This document shows positions 23,111 to 36,968 of a DNA stretch of 64,000 bases, piece by piece; within the stretch, counting starts at the first letter, position 1; every line of letters starts with the position of its first letter. The position numbers were made by a program, and so were the translations under genes. The notes beneath the pieces are model-generated. The model was not told where the DNA came from and did no database searches. It worked only from the letters and a program-made list of their open reading frames with translations. The DNA lies in assembly GCA_013400155.1 (NCBI GenBank), contig VXBM01000417.1, positions 264,142-328,141 of the forward strand, read 5' to 3'. Origin of the DNA: Helopsaltes ochotensis (lineage: Eukaryota; Chordata; Aves; Passeriformes; Locustellidae).

Positions 23111-25461
23111 ATCTACCAAAGCTACCTTGAAACGTTTCTGAGCTCTTATTTTTGTAATGGGGTTGTCAGCTCTCCAGACACTTCTTTAATGATCAGATTT
23201 CTCCCTCCCATCTGAAAAACACTTTCCTGACAGATCCACCAAAACTTTTGAAGCATCCTGTCCATTTAGAAATGAATTAATTTTATTTTGTTCATTATGC
23301 AGGGCATTAATTTTGTTAACTAGTGGGCACAGCATTTGCACCCTGTTTCCAGTGCCTCATGTGCTCTGGAATATCATGTTTAGCCCAGGGCTGACTCAGG
23401 TGTGGCCAGACAGACACAGGAAGTTACAACTTGAGCTAATGTCATTAAGTTCAGGTCTTTGTCCACATCCCACCACCTCCCACTATCCTCATACAGAGCA
23501 AACTTGATAAGGGAAGGCTGCTTTTCTAATAAGAGAGGAAGCTTCGTATAAAGAATTTCTGGTATTTTTCTGTCATCCTACAGTATGCACAAATACCATT
23601 TCTAGGAGGCAATAAGCTTTCTGCATAGCGGCTGTAATAAATGAACCAATAGACATTTGTACTGTGTGATTTATTCCACCCTTCTGGTGCAGTAAAAGGT
23701 CTGATTTTGTGCTGAAACCACTTTTAAATTGCTTTGGTTACTCCATGCCCAGTGCTTCATTTGCAAAGCTCTCCTTTTGAGTGGACGTACAGTTTGACAA
23801 GCATCTAAATTTGGAGGATGGCTTTTGTTGCTGTCTGCAGCAAGGTGAGTCAGAAGAGCCTGGCATGTGGGCAGCTAAACACCCACCAGGGCCCAAAATC
23901 ACACTTCAAGAAAGGATGAGAGTTAAGAGCTGACCTAAAAAGGCAGCCAGAAAATCTCAGGTGTTGGAATGCATCAATCCATCTTTAGTTTCATAACTCA
24001 TAAGATCTTACATTAATGGCTACAGGACCAGATACTGTCTGACTTTACACAGCAGCATAAGTAAGTGTACATCTGTGTTTTTGTGGTGCCCTGCTTCTTT
24101 GGTATAAACAGGAGCATGGAACCTACTTCAGCTGCTGATGCAAGGCAAATAGCAGACCATTATTATTCAATCCACATGGGCTTTGCAAATGTCAAGATGA
24201 TATCACTCATGCTTGCTTTGTCATTATTACACTTAATCATTTTTATTAGCAGGTGAACCAAGCAGTTTCTGTAGATGTGCTGATTTCTAACACATTGTCC
24301 CTTCAAACCATGCAGCAAAAATAGATAGCAAGAAAATAATTATTTCTGTAGCCCAAGGTCCTAATTTTGATGCAGATATCTGCAATTGTTAAAACTAGGT
24401 CTATAGGAAGTTTTTATCATTTGCCCATTTCTGAGGATCTGGGCCCCATTTCCAATATCTAAATTAGGAGACAGCACCTGTGTTAACAGCATGCTCACAT
24501 TGGGGCAAATAAAACCAGAAAACATGTGGGTTCCTGAATCATGTTTCCACCTCAACAAATATTTTTTTATATTATGTAAATCAGGATATTCCTGCACTCC
24601 AGAGAAAAAACCACACAGGACTAACAGATTTAACAATGAGGAAACCTGATATTTTCAAATATAAAAGTGTATTTCACCTGTAGAAAGGGAATGTCCCCAA
24701 AAAGACTGAAATTTTCATACTGGGGCTTTTCTTCTGAAGAAGTGTGCTTTCTTTGGCAAGATGTCCTGTTTCAACAGTCCCTCCTCCTTTCCAGGCAGCG
24801 TGCCAGGCAAGAAATGCAGCGGAGACAGGCAGTCAAAGGAAAACACGTGAGTCTGTAGTATCAGCTCTTTTGGGACAGAATGAGGGCCTGCTTCCATCAA
24901 ATTTAATCAGATTTAATACTCAACCGCTGGGAGCAGCTACTATTTTGCAACTGGAGAGAGGAAAAGATGTTTGGCTGAGCGCAGGCAGGATGTGTTGGAG
25001 AAGGTGGTGGTGATTCAGCCCAGTATAAATGTACTACTGCTGGGGTGGGGTGAAGTCAATTTTAAGAGGTGCAGCAAGTGTTGGCAGCTGCATGAAATAA
25101 ATTAGTAAGTCAAATGAAGAAAACATATCTGGCTCCAGGTAATTCATATGCCCATGACCCAAATTTCCCTTCCTGGCATCCCATACTGCTCTGTGTGTGT
25201 GTGTGCTGGGTTTACCTTACATTTTAGCTGAAGGTTTATTTCTCCCAAGAATCCACCGCATCTGGAATGAAAATATTTGATCCTGTATAGGTTGCTGTGC
25301 TGTTTTTTCCCCCTCCTTCATTACACAATTTTTTTGTTTAGTGAGCAGTGCTGCCCCATTACTAGCCATCCTAGTATAAAATCACCAACTTTAGCTGCCA
25401 CTAGCACAGACATTACTTAGCAAGGTAGATTGTCTTAAGTTAGAAAAGCTGTCAAAATGCA

Positions 25462-25863
25462 AGATGTGTGAGAAATAGCTAAGGTCACTTGGTTTGTCCA
25501 GCTTAGAAAAGCAGAAACTGAGGGGAGACCTCATTGCAGTCTACAAATTCCTCATGAGGGGAAGCAACAAAGGGCCAGGGATCAATCTCTTCTTTCTGGT
25601 GGCCAGTGACAGGGAATGGCCTGAAGTTGTGTCATGGAAGGTTTAGATTGGATATTAGAAAAAGGTTCTTCACTCACAGGGTGCTTGGGCACTGGGACAG
25701 GCTGCCCAGGGAAGTGGCCACAGCACCAAGCCTGGCAGAGTTCAAGAAGCATTTGGACAATGCTCTCAGGCACATGGTGTGACTTTGGGGATGGTGCTGT
25801 GCGGGGCAGGGAGTTGGACTTGACGATCTTGCGGGTTCCTTCCAACTCGGGATATTCTATGAT
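25462..25863 (+). mobile_element. CR1 LINE 3' fragment
   Basis: It contains 'ggggagacctcattgcagtc', 'gattggatattagaaaaagg', 'gggacaggctgcccaggga', 'gagttggacttgacgatctt', 'ggttccttccaactcggga' and the 3' end 'tattctatgat'. The blocks show fewer changes than the other copies, so this may be one of the younger insertions here. Confidence 0.9.
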
Positions 25864-28800
25864 ACCTCAACACGGCTTAGATAGTGCAGTTATTCCCCCT
25901 TGTAAGAGGAAAAATTTTTTATATGCCCAGTTCCTAAAGATGTTTCCCCTGGCCAGCCTGAAAACCTGCCCACCTCATGAAGTTAAGTCTGCTCAGTTCC
26001 TACTTACAAATGCCGTAACACAAATAATGGAAAACCCCAAATATTGCATGTCCTTTTTTGGCATCTGAGGGCAAGGGAAGGAAGGATCTTTGAACAGGAA
26101 AGCTTGCAGTGTGAAAAGGTTTGCTAACACTTTAGCCTCTGTTTTTTTGTTCTTTGCCCCCAAGCATATTGGCTGTAATAAATTTGCAGTTAGTGTTTCT
26201 GATGTCAGGAACAATAAAGGCAGGAGGATTTAAAAGCATTGCTGCCTTGGCACAAGTGGAAACCCACATTGCTGAAGCAGAGATTATTCCTTTGAACACT
26301 TGCTGAGCACCTCTGAGCACTCACAGCAGCTGCTGCATCCGTGTCCTGACAGCTCTCAGGAAGAGCTCAGACTGGCGCCGTGCACCATCCGAGCCAGCAG
26401 CGATGTGAGCTGGCTCACAGGGAGCAGCCTGTTCTTGCAGCCTGATGTGGACTGAAAAAGTCAGTATGAGAAAGTTCCCTTTGCAACCTCTGCTTAAAAA
26501 CAAGACATGTGGGACCTGGAAAGTGCCAGAACAAGGAGCACTCGCCTGCCACAGATAAAAGCTCAGCTCTGGCAAGGCAGCAGGACACAATGCCCAGCTT
26601 CATTGCTCACCATCCCTTACCACGTCTGACTGGCTGTATGTCCTTCCTGGCTCTCCTTACTCCTGCTGCACAGTTTGATCTGTGCACTAATGCCTTGACA
26701 CATAGCCACAGAGTCTTTGTATACCTGTCCCAGGCAGTTAAAGATAAATAACAGAGAGATCCTGAGCCTAGAAACTTCTCTGCTATCTTCCCCCCAACCA
26801 GCTGCCTTCACAAGAGGCAGAGCATCTCCCTTGGGCCTGTCTTCCTGTCTGAATTCAAATGGCAACGCTTTAGTACTTCCTTTGAATTGGGGTAGTAGAT
26901 AATGCAGAGCAAATGACTGCTTCTGATAACTCAGGTTTCAGAGGAATGTCAGATAAAGTCTTCAAGGCAAACTGTAATGAACACGAGGCTTTTATGTTCT
27001 TCCAAGATTTTTTGTTTTTCTCGAAGGCTGCCCTGTTTTTTCTGAGTCTTCCTTTAGGAAATATAAGAGCTATGATCTCAAAAGAGGTTGCACATGTGCA
27101 CACAAGAAAAACTACTCCAAAGGATAAAAGTGCAACCAAAACTTCACTTCCTATTTAATTCTGCTTCAGGCAGAAATAAAAAGAGAGTATATTATCTCTG
27201 TGCATAGTCAGAAACATCCTGTAGCATAGGCTGCTGGTAAGAATGAATTATCTATGCAAGAAAAGTTAATTAAAGAAAAGGTTTTAGGAGATCTGTATTC
27301 AAAACAATGTTGAAAAAGTTAAATTTAAAATTGCGGTTTCTCATGTCCTACTTGCATGCACTATCAGGACAATGGCATCCCTGATTGGAAACACAGTGTG
27401 GCGGCTTTCAGTCACTGCTGAGGGAGGAGATGTGCCGTGCTGGATCAGACATTAGCCATGGCACCATCCAAACCATGCGCTGGTGAGGAGTGCCAAGTCC
27501 AGCTTGCCCTTGTGCAGTTCCTTAGGGCTGCATGGTAGCTGAGATGAATCCAGAAGAGCAGCAATGGTTCTGTGCTGAGCAGGAGGCACGGGAGCCTTTA
27601 AAATGGGCAGGAGCTGGAGGTGACCTCCCGCAGGGGCTGGGAGATAGGTTCAGGCAGGAGGAGAAATGGTCCTTTCCTTTCCCTGCTCCCCAGTCCACAT
27701 TTTAAAGTCTCACCGTCACGATGTGTCAGACATTCAACTGAGCACTGAGAACAAATACCAAGGACCACATTTTTTTGGATCCCCAGTTTTCTGGGAACGT
27801 GTCTCATTATATTGCATATTTTCTGAAGATGTTTGATTCTGGACATCCACACAACAACATTGAAGACAGAAGTTTCACCCTGAAATTCTTTCTGCAACAA
27901 AGCCTCACAGATGTGCTCTACAGGCAAGGAAAAATAATTTTATGTGCTAGGTAATACACCACTATAATGAAATCCTGTCCCACTAGGGTGTTGAAGAAAT
28001 TGCTGTCACTGAAATCTCATGTCTTATCAGCATAGAGTAACAGTTTGGGATCAGGTGATGGGACCAAATGTACAAAACTGATAACTGCATAAATAGAATG
28101 AAGTTGGATAATTGTAACTTTCAATATGAAATGGGTCAGCTATGTAACCAAAAGCCCATCTAAAGGTTAAACTTGATTCATTATTAGTTATGAGTCACAC
28201 ACAGGAGTTGATGCCACTTTAAAGAAAGACATAACCATGAGGCATAATTATTCTTCATAGCTTGTAATGCCCTGCCTCCTATCTGCTGGGGCAGAGAGGG
28301 GAGAGCTGTAACCCCTGTGTGAGCACCAGTGCTTCTCACAGGAGACAAAGCCCATTTCTGCCTTTAAACCATATGATGGAACTGAAGCTTCAACCTCATT
28401 TTTGCTTTACAAATACAGCGCACCCTGCACTGTGTAAACTGCTCACAGGGGTAAGATATTTGGAGATGTCATAAAAGGAGGTCACTAAGACATTCTACAT
28501 GATTTATGCTAAAGCAGAGTTTAAGCACATGGCAGTTATTTACATTCTTGGGAAATGGTGAATGCTCCAGGATAGTATGGAACAGATAAAGAAGGGTCTC
28601 CTTATTTTGGGTTGGGTTTTTCTAGATTTTAAAATACGGGCACATATGAAAGTCACAGAAATTCAAAGTCAGCACAACAGATCATGGGGTGAAACTGTAG
28701 GCAGAAGATGGCACAGGGTGCCTAACAAAACAGTAACAGGCAGGGAAATTGAGAAATGGGTTCATTTTCCTGCTTTTATCAGGACAATTCCTCAGGACAT

Positions 28801-31800
28801 CAAACCTCTGACAAAACGTCACAAACCATTACCTGTAATGTTAACCATAGAGCTCCTCACAAATGCTGCACCAACACAGTCAGCTGGAATCAAAGTCAGC
28901 ACAGAGAGGTGACAGCACTTGAAATGTAGTCTCAAACATAACAGATGGCAAGAAGAGCCCAAAGCAAAACAAATCCCCAAAGGAAAACACAAAAACAAAT
29001 ATCAGAGACAAATGGGCATTTAAAATAAATGAAGAAATGCAAACAAAAGGAAAATGCCTTAAAGGGAGAATCTTGGAAGAGTTACAAAATTATCAGACAA
29101 GAAAAAAAAGATCAGTAGGGATAAATGTGAAATAGAGTTGTGCAACACTGCTCACTCAGTCTGAAGGAGACTTCAGATGTTCCCTCTTTTTTAAATTTAA
29201 CTGAAAGTTGTGAAATAGCTGGTTTGCAGAGGGTGGCTGAGCTGAGGCTGGTCATGGTGCCTCTTTTCTCACTACAGGAGAGAGAAACTACACCTAGGGA
29301 AGAGAAACTACATTCATTCCACTGCAGTGATGGATCCACCGGCCTGGTGGAAGAGTGCACAGAGCTAAGAGAGGAATAAAGTACGGTCAATGCTGGTAAA
29401 GATATAAAGGAACTACTAACAGCAGCTAGACCCCCACTAGTCATGGATATTAAAATGAAGTTAGGTCCATATTGAAAGGATTGGTGGAATTTAATGAATT
29501 GATGAAATTCTAAATTTAGACTGCTTACTGTCTTTACAGACATAGGAAATTCAAAATTAGTAAAAGACTAACATGCTTAAAACTATGAAATCGTTTGGTG
29601 ATGACCTGCAGGAGACAATATCTGTAATAAACCATGAGCTCAGTTCCAATTATTTATAACAGTAATGCACTTAACCTTATTCTTCCGTGTTTCGGGACAT
29701 TATCAGTGATCTTCGCTTCCATAAACTGGTCAAATTGGTTGACAAACGAAGTCCCGTGAGCATATGTAGCAGTCACCCAGCAGTGGGAAGCAGCACATAT
29801 ACCTTGGGTGGGATTATGGCAGCAAAGCTTGTGCTCACAGCGCTTAACAAGAACCTGATTTAAAATAAATGACCTGGTTGCTGAAAGACATATTAAGTGT
29901 GAGCATCAATTGTTTTATGTAGCCTCTTGTGGATGAGAAATCCTTCTGCCTTGGATGAAGCCTAGCACTGAGGAGCAGCCCCTGAAGCCCACGACATGCA
30001 CGGCCCGCTGTGCTAGGTGGCAGCAAAGGCAGGGAAAGCCACCCTTCCAGTCAGCCTGGCCCTACATCCTCTGTATCTTTTTGATAGCAAACTGAGCTCT
30101 CTTCGCATTGGAACGGAGGACACCTGAGCACCGAGAATAACACTAATGGAAGGTAGTTAAAAACGCATTATTGTGTGGAAAACACACTGTAGAGAGCAGT
30201 GAACTTGAAAGTTTGCTTAGCCCAAAACCATGCCTGAGAGTAGGTTTCCAACCTATCTTCACATCAAATTAACCTGTGGTTGTGTGCTTGACCATGGCTC
30301 TGAAATACTCCCGCAGCAAAAGTACTTTTCTGCTTTCCAGCTTTGTTTCTGAAATCACTGAACAAATGAGTCTTATACCTGTGCAACATTCATGAGGAAA
30401 ATAAAAACCTTCTAATCTCTAATCTACCTTTCCAAGTTTCCCATTGCTATAGTAGGAAGGCACAGCTCCTTCCCATGCACACAGGTCTCTAGGTGCATTA
30501 TTAGCACAGAATAAAGCTCAGCCTCTCACTAGCTCCCAAACGAAGTAAAGTAGGAGAAAAACCCTGCTTGAATAATCTTGCCAAGACACCCAGGACTTTT
30601 ATTTTCAACTCCCTGTATTTTTTCAGATTCTTTTTTTTTTTCCCCCTGAAACTATAGATATGTCATTTCTTTTAAGGTAGGAGAGACAAGAAGTACTCTG
30701 AATAAGCACTTTTCAAGACCCTTTCAAATTATTTTCCTCCCCTTCTGTTGTAAAGAATCTAATTAAACTGTCTGCTACCTTTGTTCAGCCTAAAAAGAAG
30801 GTGCTCTGATTCTTCCATGTAGGTTTTTATTAAAAGTCCCCTGAAGAAAACTTTTTCCCTAGAGGTAAATAATTTATATAAAACCATGCAAAATAAATCC
30901 CTTTTACCCCAAGCTAACTAGACCCTACTGTGGCAGCAGCCCACCCAATTAATGTGTCCCATGCAGCCTGCATTTGGGAAGAGAAGTAGGAAACCATGGT
31001 AGGGGGAAAAAGATATTTTAAAGTATGTTTCTATTACTTGCCTACTGGTTTTGGAGCCTTTGGTGGGGATTCACAGGGTTACAGGGACTGAGGATTTAGG
31101 GCTCATGTGAAACAATCCCAGTAGTGCTGCTGGGCTGCTGCTGCCTTCATTATGCTTTTCCAAGTTAAAATAACAAACTACTCCCTTCAAACCCTTAGCC
31201 ACACAACAGACACTCATGAGAAACAAACCCTCTGGGAATCTATCGGTCACATATCATCCCTACTGGCAAATTCACTTGCCCAAGATACATGCACATGTAT
31301 TCTTTTGTCTCTTTGAACTCATGGCAGTTATTTGTTTTGTGGGTTGTTTTCCCCTCATCTCCCTTTCTTGATCCCCTGAGGAAGGCCAAGAAGTGGCATC
31401 TAAGAAGGAGTAGGAACATGCCTGTGGGATAGAAAGGCTGAGGGATCTAGGACCTTGTCTTTCTTGCATGAACTTTGGCTGCTGCTTGAGGTGGCATTGC
31501 ACACATAAATGTGGCAATGAAGTCCAAGATGGCTATCAAGGTTATTGAAGATGCTGCCAAAGACAGCAACAACTTGTGTAATAGTTCAATGATTTAAGCA
31601 GTTAACCCAGGAGGCAGAGGTAGAACCATCTGCATCTTCCCTGGAGTTTTTTTCCAATTATTGGGGTCAAGACAAGACTGGGGTAAGACTCAGCTCTCCC
31701 TTCACCCCTACTCAATGAGTATCATGGAAAGGTGATCCTTTCAAGGGTCTGAAAGGGACTTAAAACCAACAAAGCACCTTCTTTTGTCTCCTGTGACTGT

Positions 31801-32111
31801 GGCCCCTCTCAGGTGATGGAATAATCCTGGATTTCTGCTGGCCTGCCTCGGCAAGGGCAGCTGTTTTGGAGGTCTTCCTTCTAGACAGCACCAAGAGTCT
31901 CATCCATGGTGGCAAGAGCACCCTCTTCTGTGGCTCTGGGGGAGATGCCTGCTGGGGTATCTCGTTGTTTCCTGGGTGTCCCTGCTCGAGCACCACCATC
32001 TGTAATGTTGTCCAAGCCCCAGATAAAGTTTTCTCCCAGTCCCAGGGGTAACTTGGAAGTTATTTGCAGCACTATCATGTCCAGAGAAGGGAGTTCCTGT
32101 GGTAATACTGC

Positions 32112-32200
32112 CTAGAATCACAAAATAATTGCTGGTGGAGAAGATCTCTAGAGATCGTCTGTTCCAAATCATTGTCCAAGCTGGACTAACTTTTGTCTTC
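32112..32200 (-). repeat. CR1 3'-end fragment, antisense, diverged
   Basis: 'agaatcacaaaataattg', 'gagaagatctctagagatcg' and 'tctgttccaaatcattgtcc' follow the reverse complement of the CR1 3' end with many substitutions. Short and old. It is the last interspersed repeat I recognise before the repeat-poor block that starts near 32.3 kb. Confidence 0.5.
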
Positions 32201-32307
32201 TTTGCTAATCATTTCAGAAGGTCAAAAGTTAGAATCCTTTTTCTGATCCACTAGGATAAAAGAGTTTTAAAAAGGACTCGAGACAGGGTAAAATGACCAC
32301 AGTGTAC

Positions 32308-32313
32308 TTTATT
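32308..32313 (-). terminator. XKR4: Candidate distal poly(A) signal for XKR4
   Basis: TTTATT on the + strand gives AATAAA on the - strand, preceded on that strand by A/T-rich UTR-like sequence. The sequence beyond it on the - strand contains CACTGTGGTCATTTT and CCTGTCTC, a plausible G/T-rich element. It would end a 3' UTR of nearly 17 kb. It is chosen because the recognisable CR1 copies stop here. Other AATAAA copies exist closer to the stop codon. Confidence 0.3.
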
Positions 32314-33839
32314 TAATGATTTTGGTACCTTGTGTTGCAATAAAATAAAAAAAATCTACAAAATCCAAATATATAAAATTTTCAAGTTTCCCTTTTAAGT
32401 TTTACAAGAAAAATCAAGTTGTAACCAAGGAAATTTGTTAGTATGAAGCACTACTTTCAACTTCATTTCATCACAAATTGCAACTTACTTAACAGACCAA
32501 AATAACTATGGTACTGCAGTACATCGAATACTTCACACACTGTGTTCTTTACTATAGCACATGTAACCTCTGCCACGGGAGGCAGCGGTCTCTAGCCAAT
32601 AAAGACACTCTTCACAATCTGAACTCTAAAGGAATGTTTGTATACATGGAATCAGAATATATATATTTACAGGAAGATTTCTTTTTCTTTTTCTTTTTTT
32701 TTTTTATAACTATTTTGATTCTTCATTTCAAATAAAATACCAAATACATTTTTACAATGTTTACAAGTCAAAGCACAAGTTCTGCAATGATTATCATTCA
32801 CCTCTAGTCACTGTGCTTGTACTGGGGCCAGGGACAGGGGGTATCTACACTGTTCCATAAGCACAAATGTGATCTTCCATCACTTCATTTCCGCAGTGGT
32901 GACTGAGGAGTATAAGCACAGTAACAATTTTTTTTAGCACAATCAGTGTATAATGCAACAGTTTACAACAGACAACTGAGAAACTATTGGTCCACTCTGT
33001 TCAATTTGCTGTTTATCTGCCAATTGTTATGCTAGTCTTTGTCACATAAATTGTGTACAGGAAAAGAGTTAAATAACACAACTTGAATAGGAAAGAGCAT
33101 ACATTTTTAAGGCAAATTAATAAGCAGCTTATGGTGTTTTTTTGTTAAACTATACCCCAACATAACCTAAAAATAAAATGTATGTTCTGCAATTGTCAAT
33201 AATTATGTCTTCTTAAACTGATCTCCTCTATAAATTGATCAACATGGCTTTGAACCTGGTTATTCAAAATTGAAATAATTCCTCCCCCCCAATCCCCAAA
33301 TATAGAAAGTGCATGACTTCATATGCGCCAAAACAAAACAAAAGGCAGCTGAGGTAGTTAGATGTAAAATGTATTTATGAAAAATAACTGAAAAGCTAAA
33401 ACAAGGACATATACAGTAAAACCCCACTCATTTGAAATTAATTTTATATCAGGCAACAACTTAAAGCAGGAAAATTTATGATTTCTGAAAAAAAGTAGTA
33501 ATAACATATGAATGAAAACAGAATATTCTATTGGAATTTTAATTTCAAGTATTTGAGTGTATTTGCATGTACATTATTTTACAGGCTTTGTATAGTATTA
33601 GGAAGTCATTTACTTTTTATCAGGCATCACGTAAGATCTGGTTGACCTCTGGGACTGAAGTTCCTGGAAGGTAGAAATATACTGCGAGTGCCTGAAGATA
33701 TGCCACCATGTGTGCCTGGAAGCACCACCATCTCACCTTGGGTGAACTTCTAAACACTCATTCTCTACTGAGCTCAGCTGTGAGTGACAGGGCCAGGGAT
33801 CCTGCGCCTATACCTCCTGGGGACTGACTGGATAGATGT

Positions 33840-33925
33840 CCTGGGAGCCTGCCTGGGATGTACCCACATGCCTGGATCCACGTGGGATGTGCCCATGTGG
33901 TGGGGATCCCTCACGTGATGCTCCT
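33840..33925. repeat. Degenerate two-unit direct repeat in a GC-richer patch
   Basis: 'cctgggatgtacccacatg' near 33851 and 'tgggatgtgcccatgtgg' near 33885 are imperfect copies, each followed by a 'gGATCC' motif and 'CACG'. The surrounding 33.65-34.35 kb is clearly GC-richer than its AT-rich neighbours. Unit length is about 34 bp. Origin unknown. Confidence 0.45.
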
Positions 33926-36410
33926 GCAGGGCTGGTGCGCACACACCTAACGCAGGCAGTGACCCTGTGCACCAAAGAGAGGGTCAGCTTCCACTTTGGA
34001 GCACAGTCCCAGCTCCTCATGGGCCTTCCTGCCTGTGCCCAGCACCATTGCATGTCAGCTCTCACAGGAACCTTTTCTCATCTGGAGAGAGGGACAGTGT
34101 TACCACTCCGGCAGACAGGACAGTCTCCAAGAAAATGTTTGCTTGAGTCCACTGAGGATTAATTGGGATTTTGGCTCACATCATGGTCCCAGAGCTCCAC
34201 CAACAGAGCTCCTGGCACAGAGGCAGACCCAGCTTTTCTTTCTGTTCCTGTCTAGAAAGACAAGCAGGCAGATTCCTTTAACAAAGTGCCCAAATGGAGC
34301 GCGCATGTGCATGGAAAAGTCTTCCAGCTCTGGGAATGCAATTCACAAAAAAATGTCCAACTTGTAGGAGACAGATCAATTTGGAGGTGTGTTCCTGTCT
34401 TCAGTAACAACAACCTAAACTTATCACATTATTAAATGTGCAGTGTGCCAGCTCTTCGGAGCCCTACTGTTAGATCTCTCTGCTGATGGCCACAACATGG
34501 GTATGTGCAATTTACTATCATGAATTCTGCACGTGCCTTGAAGAGCATCACAGCAGGGAGCATCACAAACTGAAATAGTTCTGGTGAGGGTGATTTTCTT
34601 CTTTTTTTTTAATTGGCCTGCGAAGATGTAGGATTTGTACTTTTGAAGTGTGTGCTTATGCCATCTTTTATTTTTATTTTCTATTAAACAGGGAAATCCT
34701 GACACCCTTTTTCTGTCATTTTTCCCTTTTTTTCCCCCCTTTGATTTTATCCTTCTGAGCTCTCTGTATTGTAAACATGATTTTCAAAAGTGATGCATGA
34801 TTTTGGTCAACTTAATCCCTGGCAACCCAAAATGAGGAGTCGCTAATGTTCACAGAGTGCTGATTGTATGTACTATGGCACAGAAATGGCAATGGCCAGT
34901 TACTCTTGGACGTCCTGCCCACCATGGCAGCCTAATTTTTCCTTCTAGAACTAGATGGAAAACTAGAAGACTGGACTGTGAGATTTCTTGATATGGCATG
35001 ATATTTCCGCTTTCCCCAAAATGTCAGGAATTTCTGCTCAGTTGATCAGATTTTTTGAGCATGAGAGGGAGTTTCTCAGAGAAGTCAAGGTTTTATAGCT
35101 TTATGTAAACCTAAGCAGAAAAAGATACTCTGATTTTAAAAATGGGAGAAATATTTTTTAGGTCTGATTTCATAAAACACGAAGATGCTAAAAGGCACAC
35201 TTTTGCAATGGATGTAAAAATAATTTTTCTTCATGTGAAACAACAGAAAAGACAATGCTCTACAGCCTAGGGTATCCAGCTCAGTGTTTCAGAGTGTTGG
35301 CATTGTGAGTACTTAACATATGTAGACATCCTCTTCACTGTATCACAACTTTCATTTGTCACATTTCCTTTCAAAATACAAATAATATTTCCAAGTCTCA
35401 GTACTCACAATCAACATTTGCCCCAAGAGGAAGCAGTCCCCCTTCCCATCACAAATTCACTTGTGTCACTGGTAGCCTTTGGAGAAACTGGCAGAGAAGA
35501 GGATGTACCTGCACCTGCCTCATCCCTGTCCTTGCATCATTGAGCTGCCTCTGTCAAATTGCTGTTTGACCCAGCACTAAAGAATGAGATGAAATTTGTC
35601 AGGATCCAAATGCTAGATCCATTTTCAGGGATTTCAGTGGTGAAGAATGACAGGCAAGTATCATGGGGGGCTGGACAGCAGGCTGAGTAGAAAAAGAAGA
35701 CTCTTGCCTGAGCTTAGGATGAAACTTCATTTCCTCAGATCATCCAAGCTTTTCCCTGGAATCCAGTGACTTGGACTGTACAGAAATTTATATTTGTCTT
35801 GAAACAGAAATTTAAATATATAGCTCAAGTAACAGTTTTTATTTCATAGAAAATATTAAAATTTAATTCACAAACTATCTGAAAATTTAAACAGACAATA
35901 TATCCTGGATTCCAGCGAAGTATCATCCAGTAACTAACAGAATTGGAAGACCTAGAAATGCTTTAGTATTATTTCCAGTAAACTATTTTTTTTAATACAA
36001 AGCCTGGTATTTCTTCCTCAAACATTTTCAATAACTTAGCCAAATCAGTACTGGGTTCACAAAGACTGAAAATTTCACTTGGCAGTAAAATTCTAGTACA
36101 CTGTAAAGTAGCTACTAAGGAGATTCCTTAAAAAAAAAAATTACTTAAACTGGCATTTCAAAATTTAAAAGCAAAATGCCCATGTGCTTTCTCCTGGGAC
36201 TTATTGGACTGCAGTAAAGTCAAAAGAAAGCAATCCATTTGCTGTGGTGGACCTTTGGAAGCCCTTTATGATTATAAACTACCTGTAGTCAAAGCAAATC
36301 CCAGTAAAAAAAATGCTCTTTTCCAGAGCATTGGTGTAAGTATGACTTACTGTGCACTAGGCAAAGTTTCTCCATCAGTCTTCTAAGATTGTCTCTTGAT
36401 TGGTTTTGGA

Positions 36411-36472
36411 TTTTTTTTTGTTGTTGTTTGGTTGGTTTTTTGGGGTTTTTTTTTGTTTTTTTGGGTTTTTTT
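36411..36472. repeat. T/G low-complexity tract
   Basis: T runs interrupted by TTG, GGTTGG, GGGG and GGG blocks on the + strand. It is the reverse-complement type of the A/C tract at 4602-4717. If XKR4 transcripts cover it, the RNA here would be A/C-rich. Confidence 0.8.
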
Positions 36473-36884
36473 GCTTAGCTGTAGATTATTGAAGATGATT
36501 TTGTAAGCACAGCTGTTACCAAGATGGCCTTTTAGGTACATTCACCTCGTGAAATTGCTTTGGAAGGCTCCCTTGTTTTACTAATAGCCTAGTTTTTGCA
36601 CGTTCCCCCAAACCAAATCAAATCCACCAGTCAACCTGAAAACAGACTTCGAGTTCTGTATATTAAGAAATGGAGGGTGGAAGAACACACAAATTAGTTA
36701 GCCTTATCTGAATATAATTTTTGCTGTAATGAATGGAGGATATGCTCTTTTTAATTATTACTGGGTTAATTAATATATTTTGTAGGAATCCATTTGAAAT
36801 ATCCAATGTGAATTAACTGACATGCTCCTTGCACATTGCAAATTTCAAGAGAACAATGTATGCTGAAGAAGAAGAATTAAAAGT

Positions 36885-36968
36885 TGGGTGGGGGTTTTTT
36901 TGTGTGGTTTTTTTTTTTTTTTTTTTTTTTTTGTGGTGGGTTTTTTTTTTGTGGGTTTTTTTTTTTTT
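36885..36968. repeat. Poly(T)/G-interrupted tract
   Basis: It has GGGTGGGGG, then a T run of about 25, GTGGTGGG, T10, GTGGG and a final T run. On the - strand this is a long A-rich tract. It could prime oligo-dT internally and mimic a poly(A) tail in cDNA. Confidence 0.85.

Larger units (their letters stand above)
20352..32290. other. Intergenic region between the convergent genes TMEM68 and XKR4
   Basis: No exon of a recognisable gene is seen on either strand. CR1 copies lie at 21541-21972, 22868-23110, 25462-25863 and about 32112-32200. The blocks 26.3-26.9 kb, 27.4-27.9 kb and 31.7-32.1 kb are somewhat GC-richer but unassigned. The longest open frames (up to 143 codons) have composition and context of chance frames. 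Confidence 0.7.

Noticed and set aside
25582..26068. Overlapping + and - frames of 87-144 codons
   Set aside because: They lie largely in the CR1 tail at 25462-25863 and its flank. The protein text is translated repeat.
27598..27927. 109-codon - strand frame
   Set aside because: No family motif, no exon signals, no supporting context. Treated as chance.
29112..29543. 143-codon open frame on the - strand
   Set aside because: It has no recognisable domain, splice context or promoter. The opposite strand is also partly open. Amino-acid make-up (Ser/Leu-rich) is typical of a chance frame.
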